This document shows, piece by piece, positions 24,801-37,581 of a stretch of 64,000 nucleotides of DNA. The stretch spans positions 29,786,367 through 29,850,366 of the forward strand of contig NC_092525.1 in the NCBI RefSeq assembly GCF_037038585.1. Reading direction: 5' to 3'. Below the pieces are notes generated by a model. The model made no database searches, was not told where the DNA came from, and saw only the letters and a list, made by a program, of their open reading frames with translations. Numbering within the stretch: position 1 is the first letter of the stretch; each line of letters opens with the position of its first letter. The position numbers and the translations under genes were made by a program. This DNA is from Patagioenas fasciata. Taxonomy: Eukaryota > Chordata > Aves > Columbiformes > Columbidae.

Positions 24801-25499
24801 ATATACAGAAGTATTTTGAGCTGAAATGGGATGGAGTAATTGAGATTGCAATGCAGATGTGTCAAAAACAATCTAGACATGGCTGAATGTGCTGAATAGG
24901 TTGAAATTAGCATTTGTCTGTGCTGGTAGTACCTTATTTTGTACTTCTTAGAGGAAATCATTAAGTGAGAGCAGAATTGTAGCAGTTAAATAGATGACAA
25001 GTGTTAACATCTTTTAAGGCCTTTGGTTCTGCTTTTGTCCTTCCCACCTGTTAGATCTAAAGTACCTTTTCAGCCTTACTAGACTGTAATCCACAGCAGA
25101 TCTGTACTGTCATCTTTGTTGATCCTTCTAGAAACAAAAAAAGAACTTATATAATCTGTAAATAAGTGAACTTTCATGCTGTAGATGGTGCTATATCCTG
25201 AGCTCTTACTAAAACCTCATTAAATAATGGAAATGGTATGTTTATACATGTATCTACCGTCTATTCTCATTAATTGTGGCTATGAAATACCTGTCTAGAA
25301 TAGAAAGGATATTTGTTGTAATATTGTGGAAATTCTTAAGGTGTTTTGTTAATTTTTAGATATATCAACATACAGTCTTTTATCAGATAATATTATTTTT
25401 ATTTTCCTTATTGTTTCATTATATCCTTCCTGTGTTAGTTTATACACATTCTTTTTCACAAATAACTATATAAGAAATGTGGTGTAATTTGGAGCTGCA
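21841..25499. other. Unique non-coding DNA
   Basis: No gene or repeat family is recognised. The stretch contains a run of 18 T at 23551-23568. I looked for a flanking direct repeat that would mark a minus-strand retroposon and found none. Confidence 0.55.
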
Positions 25500-25547
25500 T
25501 CGTATAAAGATGCCTTTGTGAAACCAACAGACCCGTGGGCTGTGCTC

Positions 25548-25562
25548 CCACCAGGGGGCAGG
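25548..25562 (+). promoter_or_regulatory. CTCF-binding core, full match
   Basis: CCACCAGGGGGCAGG matches the core of the vertebrate CTCF consensus (CCASYAGRKGGC plus AG) at every position, in plus orientation. CTCF is the zinc-finger protein that sets insulators and chromatin loop anchors. The flanks (about 25500-25630) keep around seven CpG in 130 bp, consistent with an unmethylated, bound site. A G-quadruplex motif lies about 150 bp downstream. This is the best regulatory call in the window. Confidence 0.55.
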
Positions 25563-25694
25563 ACGAGACAAAAATTAAGGAGCATTAGAACCCAATAGCC
25601 CCGCGTTTCATTTAATTCGCCCCCGTCCTCTCCCCAGGCTTCAATTTCTGCAAAAGCACAATCTCTGCAGCTGTATGACTATCTGAGTAAAAGC

Positions 25695-25737
25695 TTTTTT
25701 TTTTTTTTGGGGCGGGGGGTGAGGGTGGAGAGGGGGG
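25695..25737 (+). repeat. T14 run followed by a G-quadruplex motif
   Basis: Fourteen T (25695-25708) run straight into G-rich sequence. G runs at 25709-25712, 25714-25719, 25723-25725 and 25732-25737 have loops of 1, 3 and 6 nt, which fits the G3+N1-7 rule on the plus strand. Confidence 0.7.
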
Positions 25738-27291
25738 AGTTATGTAAACAATGCTTGGCTTCTGCTTCAGTGAATATATAGGTACTGCTGCTTCTAAGAT
25801 ACCGTATGTTCTCACAAACAGAAGTCCTATGATGTATTTAGAGGAGCATTTTTAAGCTACATAAAGGTATGTAATCTGTATGTTTCGCATCTTGTAAAAA
25901 GCAGTGGTGTTTTAAGTCCCATCTGCAGCATTTAACTATTATTTTTCTTAAACACAGCTGGGAGAGAACCCTAGACACTGCAATTCAAGACTGTTGCATT
26001 ATGTTGTGCTTTGTAAAAACCATGTAGCAGGACCCTGAGGCTTATGCCATGACCAACTACAGGAGAACTCTGATGTCTTAAGTGTTTCTTGTGTCTAGGA
26101 ATAATGCAGAAGGCAGCCTACTTTCTAAGATATTGCAGTGACCCACTTGTGCAATGATGGAAGGGGACCACTGACTGAAGCCTGTTTAGCCCAACCATAA
26201 GTCGAAGAGTGTGAGGAGCAAAAACTCTTGAATAAACTGGGTTTGTTCACAAAAGTGAATGTGCTTGTAACGAATGCTGTTCATAATTAATTATAGACTA
26301 ATCCCAGATGATTTGAGTTCTCATCTCTGAGCAAGATTGTGAAAGACTTTTTTAGTAATTACACTACAGAAGTTAATGCCTGTAAAAGGTGATGAATCAT
26401 CTGAGAATAGAAAAGTATCAACTAGTTCCCAGGCCACTCCAAATCTACAGCTGAGGTGTGCAGCCTGCAGCTGTTACCCGTGGGTTGCTCACAACCATGA
26501 TTTTACATTTATGTAACCAGAGGTAGAAATTACCAGGCATCAGAAACCATGGTAAGAGTAATTGGGTTTTCATTCATGATATAGGAATGCCCTGGCAGTG
26601 AAAAAACAACTTGAAATTGACAGTACACTTGGCTTTGCTGAAGGATCTCCCAGGCTTAAGTAATGTTTCAGCAGTTACCAACAAATCAAGGCTCCCCAAC
26701 TTAAAAGAATGAGGTTCTCTTTATGATCTGTAATTAAAGACTCTACTAACTTGAGTATCTCTGGAGCTTTTGTTGTTAATTTAAACTTTAAGCTTCACTA
26801 TTGCATTTGTCTTCAGAGATAAGTTATTCAGGTAGGTCAACTATGTCAAACAGGTAGCTAGAATAAATACAGATGTGGAAGGTCTGAATGCTCAGAGGTG
26901 TAAATAACTGCATGGAGACCTGGCATATACTGTTTCTTGCCCACAACTTCTGAATTGAAACTGTGAATCTCAGCACAGTCCTCTGGACTGTCAAAGCTTA
27001 AACTGCTGGTTTTGGATGGTGTTACGTTGTACTGAAGAATGCATTTACAGGAAGTGACCACAGCACAGGAATCAAGCAGCAACTATGTCGCAACTACATG
27101 ATTGTGATCATTTGCCAGTTCTCTCCCAAAGCAGCCAGAGTCTTCGAGTATATTTCTCCTATATGCATGTGATTTCTTTCTCATGTCAAAAATCAGAATT
27201 ATAGGAAAAAAAATTAAAAACCCAGAGTCTGGAATGCTTCAGGATCTACATGTGTAAGAAATTATACGTTTGGCTTTTACACAGACATGTC
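25738..27291. other. Unique non-coding DNA
   Basis: No gene or repeat family is recognised. Confidence 0.55.
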
Positions 27292-27612
27292 ACAGACTCA
27301 CAGATTCATGCAGGCTGGATGGGAGCTGGGATGCAGTCCAATCCACTTCTCAGAGCCGGGTCTGTGCTGAGGTTAAAGTAGGTGTCTCAAGGTTTTGAAA
27401 AACTGCAGGTGTGAAGACTTCTGGGGCAACCTGGGCAACCTGTTTCACTGATTTAGTGTCCTGTCACTTGCAAAAACTATTTTCCTTATGTCAAGTCAGA
27501 ACCTCCCATTTTAGTTCATGTCTGTTGTCTCTTATTCTCCTACCAGTTATCTCTGTAAAAAGCTTTATCTTCTCAAGAACCATCTTGTAGGTATTGAAAG
27601 ACCTTCTATATC
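27292..27612 (-). mobile_element. Old CR1 LINE 3' end
   Basis: Minus orientation. The 3' tip appears as TCACAGACTCACAGATTCAT, a decayed version of the ATTCTGTG-type octamer repeat, followed by the typical blocks: GGATGGGA, GCAACCTGGGCAACCTGTTTC (compare GGGCAGCCTGTTCCAGTG in younger copies) and a CCATCTTGTAGGTATTGAAAG end. Divergence is high and no ORF survives, so it is one of the oldest copies here. Confidence 0.8.
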
Positions 27613-27960
27613 AGTGCTGTGGAGGCGAAGGTTTGTATTCCTATATTTTCACTATAATGTAAATAGTGTGACTATAACACTTGGGTAACCATGATACCAT
27701 CTTTAATCATTGTCTATACATTTAAATGGAATCTAAGATACTCTTCAAGGTTATGGTAACTTTCCCTTAAATAGTCACAAATAGATACTATATTTTAATA
27801 TCCATATACAAAGTATTGATATGTGTAACGTAGTCACATATTACTATAATAATATATGAAATTCTATAAAATTTAATAAAGATCTAAAAATAATTTATGC
27901 ATCTAGAAATTACTTGCAATTATATATTTTATTTCTAACATCTGTCAAGTGCCTTAAGCA
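27613..27960. other. Very AT-rich stretch
   Basis: Strongly AT-rich DNA with many TATA, TTAAT and ATATAT words. I see no gene. It could mark a nucleosome-poor or matrix-attachment-like stretch, but that is only inferred from composition. Confidence 0.4.
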
Positions 27961-30900
27961 ATTTTTGTACAACTATGCTAAAGCTTCTTCAGAAGTCTTA
28001 CGTATTTAAGTGCAGAAAGGAAGTAACTTGTATCAAACAGCTCTGGTCTGGTCCTATAAACAGTGTGAAAATTAAATATTTTACTATTATTACTGGCCTC
28101 ATTCACGTCAATGTCGTGACTCAACCCCCCCCCCCCCCCGCAAAGAGAATAAAAACATGTATTAAGATTATTTTTATTTCCCATCATTTTTGCATATAGT
28201 TCCATTTGTTTCATGTTTTAAGCTTTCTCCACTGGTTAGTCACATTAAAAACTTAAAAATTTCTGCTGCTGCAGCAACTTAAAGGGGCCAAAATGAAGAG
28301 GTGGTATGGGAATCTCTGACTACTTTATCTCAAAGGGAATGAGTTAGCAAGGAACAGAGGAAGGTCTGTGTAAGGCAAACTGAAAAAGTACTACAGGGAA
28401 AAATTTCCTCCAGCATATTAGTATGCACTAACATCAGAGATATAAATAGGCACACAAAGTGGAAGCCAGAAACAATGCTTTTACTATTTTTTTCCTCAGT
28501 AGAACAATTCAGAAAGTGACGTTGTGTGTGGGAGTTTCACAACTGGCTGAAACACAAAGTCAGAAAGTTTTCAGCCAAAAACATTTGGCAGAAAACTGAA
28601 TGTTTTCAAAGCATCTGCAGATACGGTGCTGTTTTGCTAGTGCCTTATGTCTCATCTTCCTCCCTTGGGCTGCCCCAGGCTGAACTGCATGGTGCTCTGC
28701 CCGTGGTAGCACAGAGTTCACAGTGGTGCCGCTCAGGATGTGATGGAAGACGCTGGTATATCTAGTTGGTCTGTATTTCCACATTAGGTGATAAATTAAA
28801 ACAGGTAGCATATGAACTCACAACTGCTTACATACAGGGCAAATACAGTTCTACTGTGTGACGGTGAAATATATCAATATGGCTAAAGCATGCTTAAATA
28901 ATAAAAGTAAGTCTAAACTGAATTATAAAGCTAAAATCAGATTCAGGTTATTGAAATAAATCTATGCAGCTACCGTAGATGTAACAGAGGTCAGAACCTG
29001 CCCCAGAGTCAGTGGTAAATAAAAATCAAGACACTACTGAAATCATGTACACTGTAGTCATAAGTGGGTGTATTTCCTGAAGGTGTGTATTTCTGTGACC
29101 AAACGTGCATTTTATCCTTTGGAAACTTTTTTTTAAAGGTAATATCTTGGGTTTAATTTCATGTCAGAATATTAAGCTATTTAACTTATTTTCTAATAAT
29201 CAGATATTCAAAAAGTTAAAACAAGGCATCTATTTTTAATAACAATCTGCAATCTCTGATGGATTAAATGTCATGATCTTAAATTCTGAAAGTGAATCTG
29301 GAAATTATTTATGTTACTGTACTTTATAAGATTTCCTATTAGATAATTGCTACAGACACTAAATGGAGGTCTCTCAGGAACATTCAGTTAATAACTTTAA
29401 GTGAATGAAAGAATGGTCTTTTGCTGAAAGGTGCCAGAAGGAAACCAGCATACATTTGATATAAACATTATAGTAGAGTTGAATTTATTTGTTTTCCTTT
29501 TCGTGTTTTTTTGGTTTGGTTTTTTTTTTTTTTTTTTCTGTTTCTCAGTCCACATATTCTGGATTTTTTAAAATTGTCTGGACCATATGTCATAAAATAA
29601 TTTATTACACTTTTGTTGTTAATTAAAAATGATTGACAGAAGAAACTAGGGGCTGAATGTCGAAGTACATAACTACAGTGGCAGGAAGATAAGGCAGATT
29701 TAATACATGTTTTTGTGAGCTGCTGTTCCCAGTGAACAGATTCTGATGAGGTGTGTGTTTGGTGTCAGGAGTTAAGGAACAATTATGCTGCTGTGCATCT
29801 TTTTTGGTCTAATGTGGCTACTTCCAGGAATGAAAGAGGTGAAAGGTGCTGTGTCCATCTCTTTGCACAGGGGTGATTGCAAAAACATGAGCTAACCTCA
29901 CCTGTCTTGCCTAGATACAATTGATTAGTGTGTGATGGATGCAATTTACATTTTTTTTTCTAAAGCAAGTTACAACATAGAATTTCCAATCAGTTAAGAT
30001 ATTTTGCAGCAAATGACAGCTTTTAGGAAAAAAATAAAATAGTGAACTGAAGAAAAGAGAATCTGAGAGTAACAATGTAAAATTTCTCTTTGAAGAAATT
30101 TTGAATTCACTGTCATAATCACAATTGAATCAAAGCCCTTCATATATGTATACTGCTTTTTCATCTGTGAATCTCAGGAGTGCTAGAAACATTAATTAAT
30201 TAACCTTCTTAATGATTCTGTGAAAGAAGATTGGTAATTATCATGAGATACTCATTTTAGAGTGGTGAGACAAGGCACAGAGAAGTAATTTACAGAATGT
30301 TAAATACTTTGGTAGTATGTGAGTCAGTTACAGTGTGCATTCTGACAGGTCAAGTTGGGATCTGAAAACAATCTAAAAGAGATAGCCACCCTCAGGATAT
30401 CTCAGATGGAGAACAAGAAAGATTTTCTGATCTTGATACTCTTGTTCTTTTAACTATTGGAGATAAAAACTCTCAAACATTAGTTGAACAGCAATCTGGA
30501 TTATATTAGCTGTAGGAACAGATGTAAATACAAATATCTCTTAGGAAGAATTAGCTTCTATTTGATATTTTTTCCAAACTTCTTTTGATCAAAAAGTTCC
30601 AAGACAGCCTTTGCTTCTCAAGTATTTTTCTTATATTTATAGTACAGACAGAAGCCTTAGAAGATGAGTACAGCTAATGGCTTATGTACTAGTAGGCAAT
30701 CTTTTCTTATGGAAGTCTTTGCTTTAGAGCAGCAGCTTGAGGAAGCCTAAGTTCTTATTTTTAATGCTAATGTTGATACTACTATGAACTGTACAAATTC
30801 TTCCTGCTGTAAGAGCAATATTTTTGATCATAAAAAGAGACTCAAATACAGATAAAATGTAAAAGATTATGTGCAATCTAATATGTTCTTAATGAAAAAA

Positions 30901-32625
30901 GAACCAACCCTCATGGTAGCACTCAAATCTTACATGAGGATAAGTTAGATCCTACAGGAGGAACGGGGAGGGGGACAGGAAGGGAAGGAGCTCCAAAAAA
31001 TTCCCATAATGCATCTTAGAATAATTATTTCAATGTATTGTTATGTTCAGTGACAACTGCTGTTATACTGAAAAGAAAACACCAAAGCAGTGATTATAGT
31101 TGTTTCTCTTTAGGTGCTTGTGTTTGAGTTTGGATCTGAAACTTTGACGCTCTTCCTTTGTCCTCATAGCTACTGGCAGGTGGTACATACCCAGCCAAAT
31201 GAGAGAAAAGGCAATCTCTGTTTCTCCCCATATCTATAGACTGATCTTGCAGTAAGAGGACTTTTATAATTTGGGACTAGGCACTTGCAGCTGCTGTGGA
31301 CAATTAAAATAAAAGCAGCTGTACAGTTTACAGGGAGACCCTAAAGCCATGGTATTCCTGTGACCAGGAGGAGAAAGAGGCAGTACTATACACCTCCAAT
31401 ACACATGGACTCTCATTAACTGGGGCATCCTGAGAGAACAGGATTTGGTAGATTTTCAGATGATCTTTACTGTGTCCACAGGATGAGCATTATCTTTCCA
31501 TTGTTGAAGGAGAAGTGGCTGGGATGGCAGCAGATTTTCTCTGTGTGATAAATTGACATCTAGGCCTGCAGAGCTGCAGAGCTGCACTTGGGTTGGCTGC
31601 AGTGCATTCCACCATGTTCAACACCTCCCTTCATGGTCTGATGAGGCTGTTTCAGGGCCTTTCAGAGCCTTTCAGCTTTGTTTTCACATGTGTCTACAGA
31701 TGGTTAGCTCCAGCCCTGATGACTATGGGAGAAATCTTCCTTAGGTGAAAAAAGCGTAGTGTAGATGCAATATAGTCTTTCCTTGGGGCAAATGGGAATG
31801 CAGGATGTGGAGATAATCTATAGATACTTACATACGTATAATGGATTTTTTTCCCCTGTATCTTTCATTTCTTTTATAACTTGAGTTGTATGTGTTAAGT
31901 ATTTTATAAAATAAATATATTTACTGTTGGTTTAACTGAGAAAACAGAGAGGGAAAAAAAAAAGACAAAAATCTGATAGAAAGGCTCTAGATATTTTCTT
32001 GGCTTGCAGATATCTTCTTCAGTGCCGTTTCCATGGCAATTATTTATAGTGCCTGGAGGGAGTGAAGTGCAGGTCACAGATCTGCAGAGCTACAGTAGGC
32101 TCTCAGCCCAGTTAGACAGAATCTGACAACAACAAATGGGAATGTCTCTGAAAGAGCCTCTTCTGCTTTCAGAGGAAAATGTAATCTCTTATAAAAATGT
32201 GACTTTGAAAGAAAAATGTTAATCTCTATGGCAGTTTGGGGGTGAAATTGGAACCAAGAGCTGTCGGTTTCCATAATGAAAACAGCTTCAAACTCTCTTC
32301 CCTCCATTCCCCCTCCCCTTACTGCTTGAAGTCGTTAAGGGTTTTGTCACATTTATTAGAGCAGAATTCTAAGTACCATTCTGGATAATCACCATATATT
32401 CCAGTTTGGCTGATTATTTTACCTCTTGAATGTCTACCTACTGAAACAGCACAACAGGCAAATCTGGCAAATGCTATGGATATTGTGATTCATCAGTGAG
32501 CATATTCTGCATTTTATTTACATCAAAATATATTTTATATAAAATATCTAAGTGTATATGAATGTTTTAATATATTTATGTATGTGTTGATGTACCTTAC
32601 ATATATGTATATTTTTTTCTTCTCC
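27961..32625. other. Unique non-coding DNA
   Basis: No gene or repeat family is recognised. The stretch contains the C15 run (28125-28139) and 18 T at 29520-29537. From about 28800 to 31500 even chance open frames are nearly absent because of the AT content. Confidence 0.55.
28125..28139 (+). repeat. C15 homopolymer
   Basis: Fifteen consecutive C. The minus strand is a G15 run. Long C/G homopolymers are rare next to A/T runs and tend to be unstable in replication and in sequencing. Confidence 0.95.
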
Positions 32626-32664
32626 AACAGTTATATAATTTTTGTGATACATTATATAACTGTT
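32626..32664. repeat. Perfect 14-bp inverted repeat
   Basis: AACAGTTATATAAT (32626-32639) and its exact reverse complement (32651-32664) are separated by 11 nt. The left arm begins inside an acceptor-like sequence (T-rich tract then CAACAG), so a transcript's AG would be held in a stem. The neighbourhood is AT-rich, so AT stems could arise by chance, but 14 perfect pairs is longer than usual. Confidence 0.75.
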
Positions 32665-34299
32665 TGTGTGACAGCCTTTTGTGGAAATGAATGCTTCCTA
32701 TAAAGAATTTGCAAAGAGGGTTGAACAGATACATGGACTGCAGTTTGAATTAGAGCATCAATCTTTCAGTTTGTCACAAATAACTTGGCAATATTAATGC
32801 AACGTTAAGGAGTTTCTTACCCCTTTCTGTCAAGAAAAGACCCCTAGGGCCATTTGATTCACACAGTGCACAGCCCAGCCCACACTGAATACAAAGATAC
32901 AGAACAAGATGGTGACGAGGGTATTGAAGCCTGTGTTGATTTGCAATCAGAACTGTGTAAAATGCGATGCAGCTGGATGTGGCACGTTGGTCATTAGTTC
33001 TCAAATACAATGCATAAAGGTTAATTTAAGCAAGGCGATTGTATGACCAAGGCAGAGGTCCTTCCATGAGCATTTGTGTTTCAGCTGTTCATAGCTGGCC
33101 TTCTGCAGGCAAGGTTTAGTTGACTGTATTTTCTGTTTGCAGTTCCCACACCTTAAGTCTCTTATTGGTCTATTAGCAAATAAAGTGAAAATGTTTTCAT
33201 TTTTTTAAAAGAATTTTGAAACCAAAAGAAATTGTTATTCTCATAATCAAATTTTTTTTTTTTCTTTCTTCCTAGTTTATTAGAAAATAATGAATACTCC
33301 GTATACTCTTCAAAGATTGGGATATGCCATGGAGTTACCTTTGGCCTCGGCAGGCTCTCTGTGAACCAGAGAACAGTGGAAATAGCTACTGTATAAGAGT
33401 GTGTGACCAGGCATTGTTTTCTTCCATTTTGTTGGAGAAAGGCAGGGTGTTCAATATGATGGTAAGTCACTTCAGAATGACTTTATCTGTATTCCAGGAA
33501 AAGAATAAATGCATGAGAAAGATAATGAAATCAAGTATCCTAATAATTATTTTTGTTAGGATGGCAAACACTAAAAATGTTTAGACTTCTCTTTTTTTTC
33601 CTCTCATACATATTTGTAGATACTGTTGTACAGTGCATTTCCAGTAGCTCAAAAATGTCATTGGGAGTGAATATTAGTAATCACTTTGAAGTGTTTATCC
33701 GGCAACTTGACACATGTAAATCCAATTCAAATTGTTTCGGCCACAAACCCTGGCTTTACGTCTTGCTTACAACTATTTTTCAGATTTAGTTTAGTGTCCG
33801 AAAGGTTCTGCCTACTGTGAAGTGATATGCTGTCCTGTAACTTCTTAGCCAAATGAACTCTGAAAATTTGGAAATATTGAAGGATATTGAAGACATGCCA
33901 TGTCTGCTGGTTATGTCAAGAAAGTAACTTTTACGATGTTCTCAGTGCAGTGACATGATTCATTATTGCAGATGAAATTTCTTTTGGTTTGGGTCTTTTT
34001 GTTTCTTTCTTTTTTTTTTTTTTTTAACAGAAAGTTAACTTTTTATCATTTTAAAGTTGTTTAGGGGGGAAAAAATTATGTATCTCACTGATCCTTTTAT
34101 TTATCTTCATTTGACTGACATAGTATAATATGAGCTCATGTAGTCTGTGTGTCTCTCCTCATCATAGCTTCTCAGAGACAAAAAAATATTGAATTTCCAA
34201 TTCCATACAAGTGTTGTGACAAGGTCTCTCTACTCAACCATCCCCCTCACTCCCTTTCATATATCTATTATTATATTTTTTTTTAATTTGGAAGATAAC
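32665..34299. other. Unique non-coding DNA
   Basis: No gene or repeat family is recognised. T-rich runs occur at about 33251 and 34011-34025. Confidence 0.5.
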
Positions 34300-34715
34300 T
34301 CTTCAAATTAGCGCAGTGTTTCCAACACTTCAATAAAGTAGACCTCTTTACCACTCAGGTGTAAAAATCTTAGAGGCTGGGGGTTAAATATTAAGCACAG
34401 CCTAGAAATTCAGCACTCACCTCATTAATCCATTTGAAACCATCTGCCATAAAAATATGCAATATGCCACATTACTTTTTTCCCCCCTTTGGCATCTGCC
34501 AATTAATTTTTAATCTCCAAGAAATGTGTTGTTGAATTCAGTAATTTTGTGGCTGTGCTTTTGTCAGTTTGAATATCTTGGCTGGTATTTATTAAGATTG
34601 CTTCCATTAAAAGAGACTCAATTTGAAATCTTTTCTCTATGGCAGTATACAATTCTTCCCTTGGTGTCATCTTTTCTTGTTGGGATGGACTGTTCTGAAC
34701 AGCAGTGTGCATAAA
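34300..34715. other. Possible conserved non-coding element
   Basis: Dense in homeobox-type words (TTAATTTTTAAT, CATTAAT, ATTAAG), with no low-complexity or transposon signature. The texture resembles known developmental-gene enhancers of vertebrates, but this is judged from composition only and needs an alignment. Confidence 0.2.
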
Positions 34716-35934
34716 GCTGTTCTCCCTAGGAGATACTCATGAGGAAAAAAAGAACAAAACAAAAACAGCCCATATGCTTCCTTCTTGTTCCAAATGTGTT
34801 CAGATTCCCACAGTCGTATGAAATGGATATGGAATTAAATATCTTAAATATGCTGGGATCTGCCCATACATGTTGTGCTCGATTCCTATAGGTGTGGACT
34901 GAACATAGAGAGCAGTAAGAGTTGTGAGCCTTTCCCGACAGGTGTGGTCAATAGTAGATTGAGTACTTGTAGTGCTTCAGATTGTCTAGAAGAGAGTAAA
35001 CCTGTATGCATTTCTGAGACATCATACTGTTACAGGCTGAATGCCAGACTCTGTCTCGCTAACTGTGGTAAGAGATTCAGCAGATGATAATTTCATCTGT
35101 TATTACCTATGGTGGTGTTATGAAGATGTGTACTAGTTACCTCTCAAAGGCTTAGTTTTACATTGATGGGAATAATTGTTGTAAGAAAAAGCACTAATGT
35201 GCCATTATGGCTGCCTGAGCAGGGCATACTCAGGTATTTCAATATTCCTTCTTGACATTCAGTAGTATCCTTTTGAATAGCTGCTGAAAAGAAACCTTAT
35301 TTTTCTTCACAACAAACAGGATGGACTATTTAACTTTTCTAGACGTGTTCATTTATTACTTTTTCTCATGCTTTGAAGCTCTTTCTTGGTAGGAGGAGGA
35401 TTATGTCAATGACAGTCTTCTGAAAAATAAATTCACAGCAGAGAATTAATTAACAATATTGGTTTTGCTGCTGGTCTTTTATACAAGCTCGTCCAGCCTT
35501 CTAGAAAACCGTTTTTTGCTTTTGCAGATGGAAACAAAGTGATACTGTTTCTGACTAAATTTTGTGCTCAAATTCCCATGCATATAATTGCAATGAGAAT
35601 TTGCGAATTGCTTGCTGATTATTTTCCATCTACAAAAATCCCAAATATAAGCAGTCAGAACCCGCAATATGCATCCCAAGAGAAGCTCTAAAATATTTCA
35701 TAAGAATGATGCAATATTTTAACCCTATCACATTCTTCTATTCTGATGTTATCCCTATTCTTTCAATTGTATAGCATCTAGATTTGTGTTTAATTATAAT
35801 AATATTATAGTGAAGCTGGGTGGTTTCAACTCCATTGTCATGAGAATCTTTTGACATAAAATAGCTTCTTATTTATCTTACAAATTACCAAGAGGAGTTT
35901 TTTAATTCATAATTGTTAGCAAAGTCGTGGTTTA

Positions 35935-36345
35935 GTTTAGTGACCATTGTCTGCTCTTTGAAGAGGCTGCTAGAAATGAGTGTCCTGGTTAGCTTTACAG
36001 TTACATGAGAAAAGAAAGGGAAGTCTCCTCCGATGAAAACCTGGCAATGAATTGCTTTTTCCTGAGGTGCTAATTGAAGCTCAGCAATGAAAAACAGCAG
36101 ATTGGCAGTGATTAGTGCAAACTCTCACAAAGAACTGTGCCCACTTCTGAAAATTCTAATAGTCTAAACAGCTTCCTTGGCTTTTGTTTTTCATTGCACC
36201 AGATTAATCTCATTATTTTATTTCACTGATGTGAAATAAGTAACAAAAAATGTAGGGTAAATGGTTTCTTTTCAGCTGATGAGTAGCCACGTGCTTATCA
36301 ACCAAGCAGAAGAGTACAACCCATTAATGTGAATAATGCTTTTAG
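35935..36345. other. Possible conserved non-coding element
   Basis: Unique, well-mixed sequence with TGCTAATTGAAGC, AGATTAATCTC and AATTGCTTTT words and no repeat traits. It ends before the T-rich tract at 36375. The call rests on texture only. Confidence 0.2.
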
Positions 36346-36431
36346 ACTCAGTTTTGCACAGTACTGTCAGTACTGTTTTTTTGGTGGGTTTTTATTGTTG
36401 TTGTTGTGATGTGTGGTGGTTTTTTGTGTTG

Positions 36432-36478
36432 TTTTTTTTTTTTTTTTTTATTTTTATTTTATTTTATTTTTTAATTTA
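36432..36478 (+). repeat. T18 run and (ATTTT)n low complexity
   Basis: Eighteen T followed by several ATTTT/ATTTTT units. This is low complexity with no tail-plus-direct-repeat structure. Confidence 0.9.
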
Positions 36479-37084
36479 GGCAACCAGGAAGAGTGAGTGT
36501 TCTGAAATACATTTCACAGAGATTACTTTATAAATGAATTTAACACAATTGACCCAAATTTCTTAAGAACTCTGAGACTGATATCTCTGATTAAATATTC
36601 AGGAGAGATTTGGTTGCTCTGTGCAGTCTCTACTAGCCGTCACCATGCAGTAGCTCTACAGAGACATAAAATACACAACTCTTGAGATTTTCTTGTAGCA
36701 TTGCAGCTTCACTACTCTTTCTCTAGAGTCTATTTCACAGCAACTTGTGTAGAACCATTGTGAATAAACATCTACTCCTGTGTTTGCATAGCAAATCCAT
36801 ACAAGCACAAATGAAACTAAATGATGATTCTTCTGCATTTATGTACTTGCGAGGGATACTTGTTTCTATAATTATGATTTTATCTTTTTGTGTTTCTAAG
36901 ATTTTATAGTATCAATGCAGTAGCTTGAACCCATGAGCAAGATGATATACAGTGTACACTGAAGAATTCTAGGCAAATAAATAATCATCTGTCTTTGTCA
37001 GGAAGATGTGTTTGAGAGGTAAAGCACTTAGTGTAAGCTAAAGTGACCATAGGTAATGTAACTGAATGGATGTGTCTTGCCTGT

Positions 37085-37470
37085 TGTCCTGTTGACACTT
37101 AAAGCTTGCATTTCTTATTACAATTCCAGGATAATTATGTAACCAGCTCACTGGCATGAAGGGGGTTGGTCAGTCCCCAAACAAAGTATGTTTGCAGTTG
37201 AAACCAAATGCAGTCAATGCTCATGGATTATTTTAATTAAGGCTGACACTGAAGGCATGAGAGAAATGTATAGCTAATTCATGTAACTGCCTTCAGCTCA
37301 GGTCTGTAATTGTAATTACATATGGAAGTGCACAAAGCAGAATGATTATTTTTTCATATTATGACTCGAGCCTCACTCTGGGCTTTTGCTAAGGACTGTT
37401 TTGTATGAGCTATCTGCAAATGGGTATCTGATCATTTGGGGAGCGAAGGCAAAAGTAACAATGGCTGATG
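37085..37470. other. Possible conserved non-coding element
   Basis: Unique sequence with TTTTAATTAAGG, TGTAATTGTAATTACA and AGCTAATTC homeodomain-type words in a short span, about 110 bp upstream of a CR1 insertion. The call rests on texture only. Confidence 0.2.
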
Positions 37471-37581
37471 CTAAATGAAACCATTCCTTTGGGTGAAGTT
37501 GGCTATACAAGCTGATGTATCTTAGTTTTACTAGTCTAGTGATCTAGCTAAGATCAGGAGGATATTTGACCTTTTGAATTG

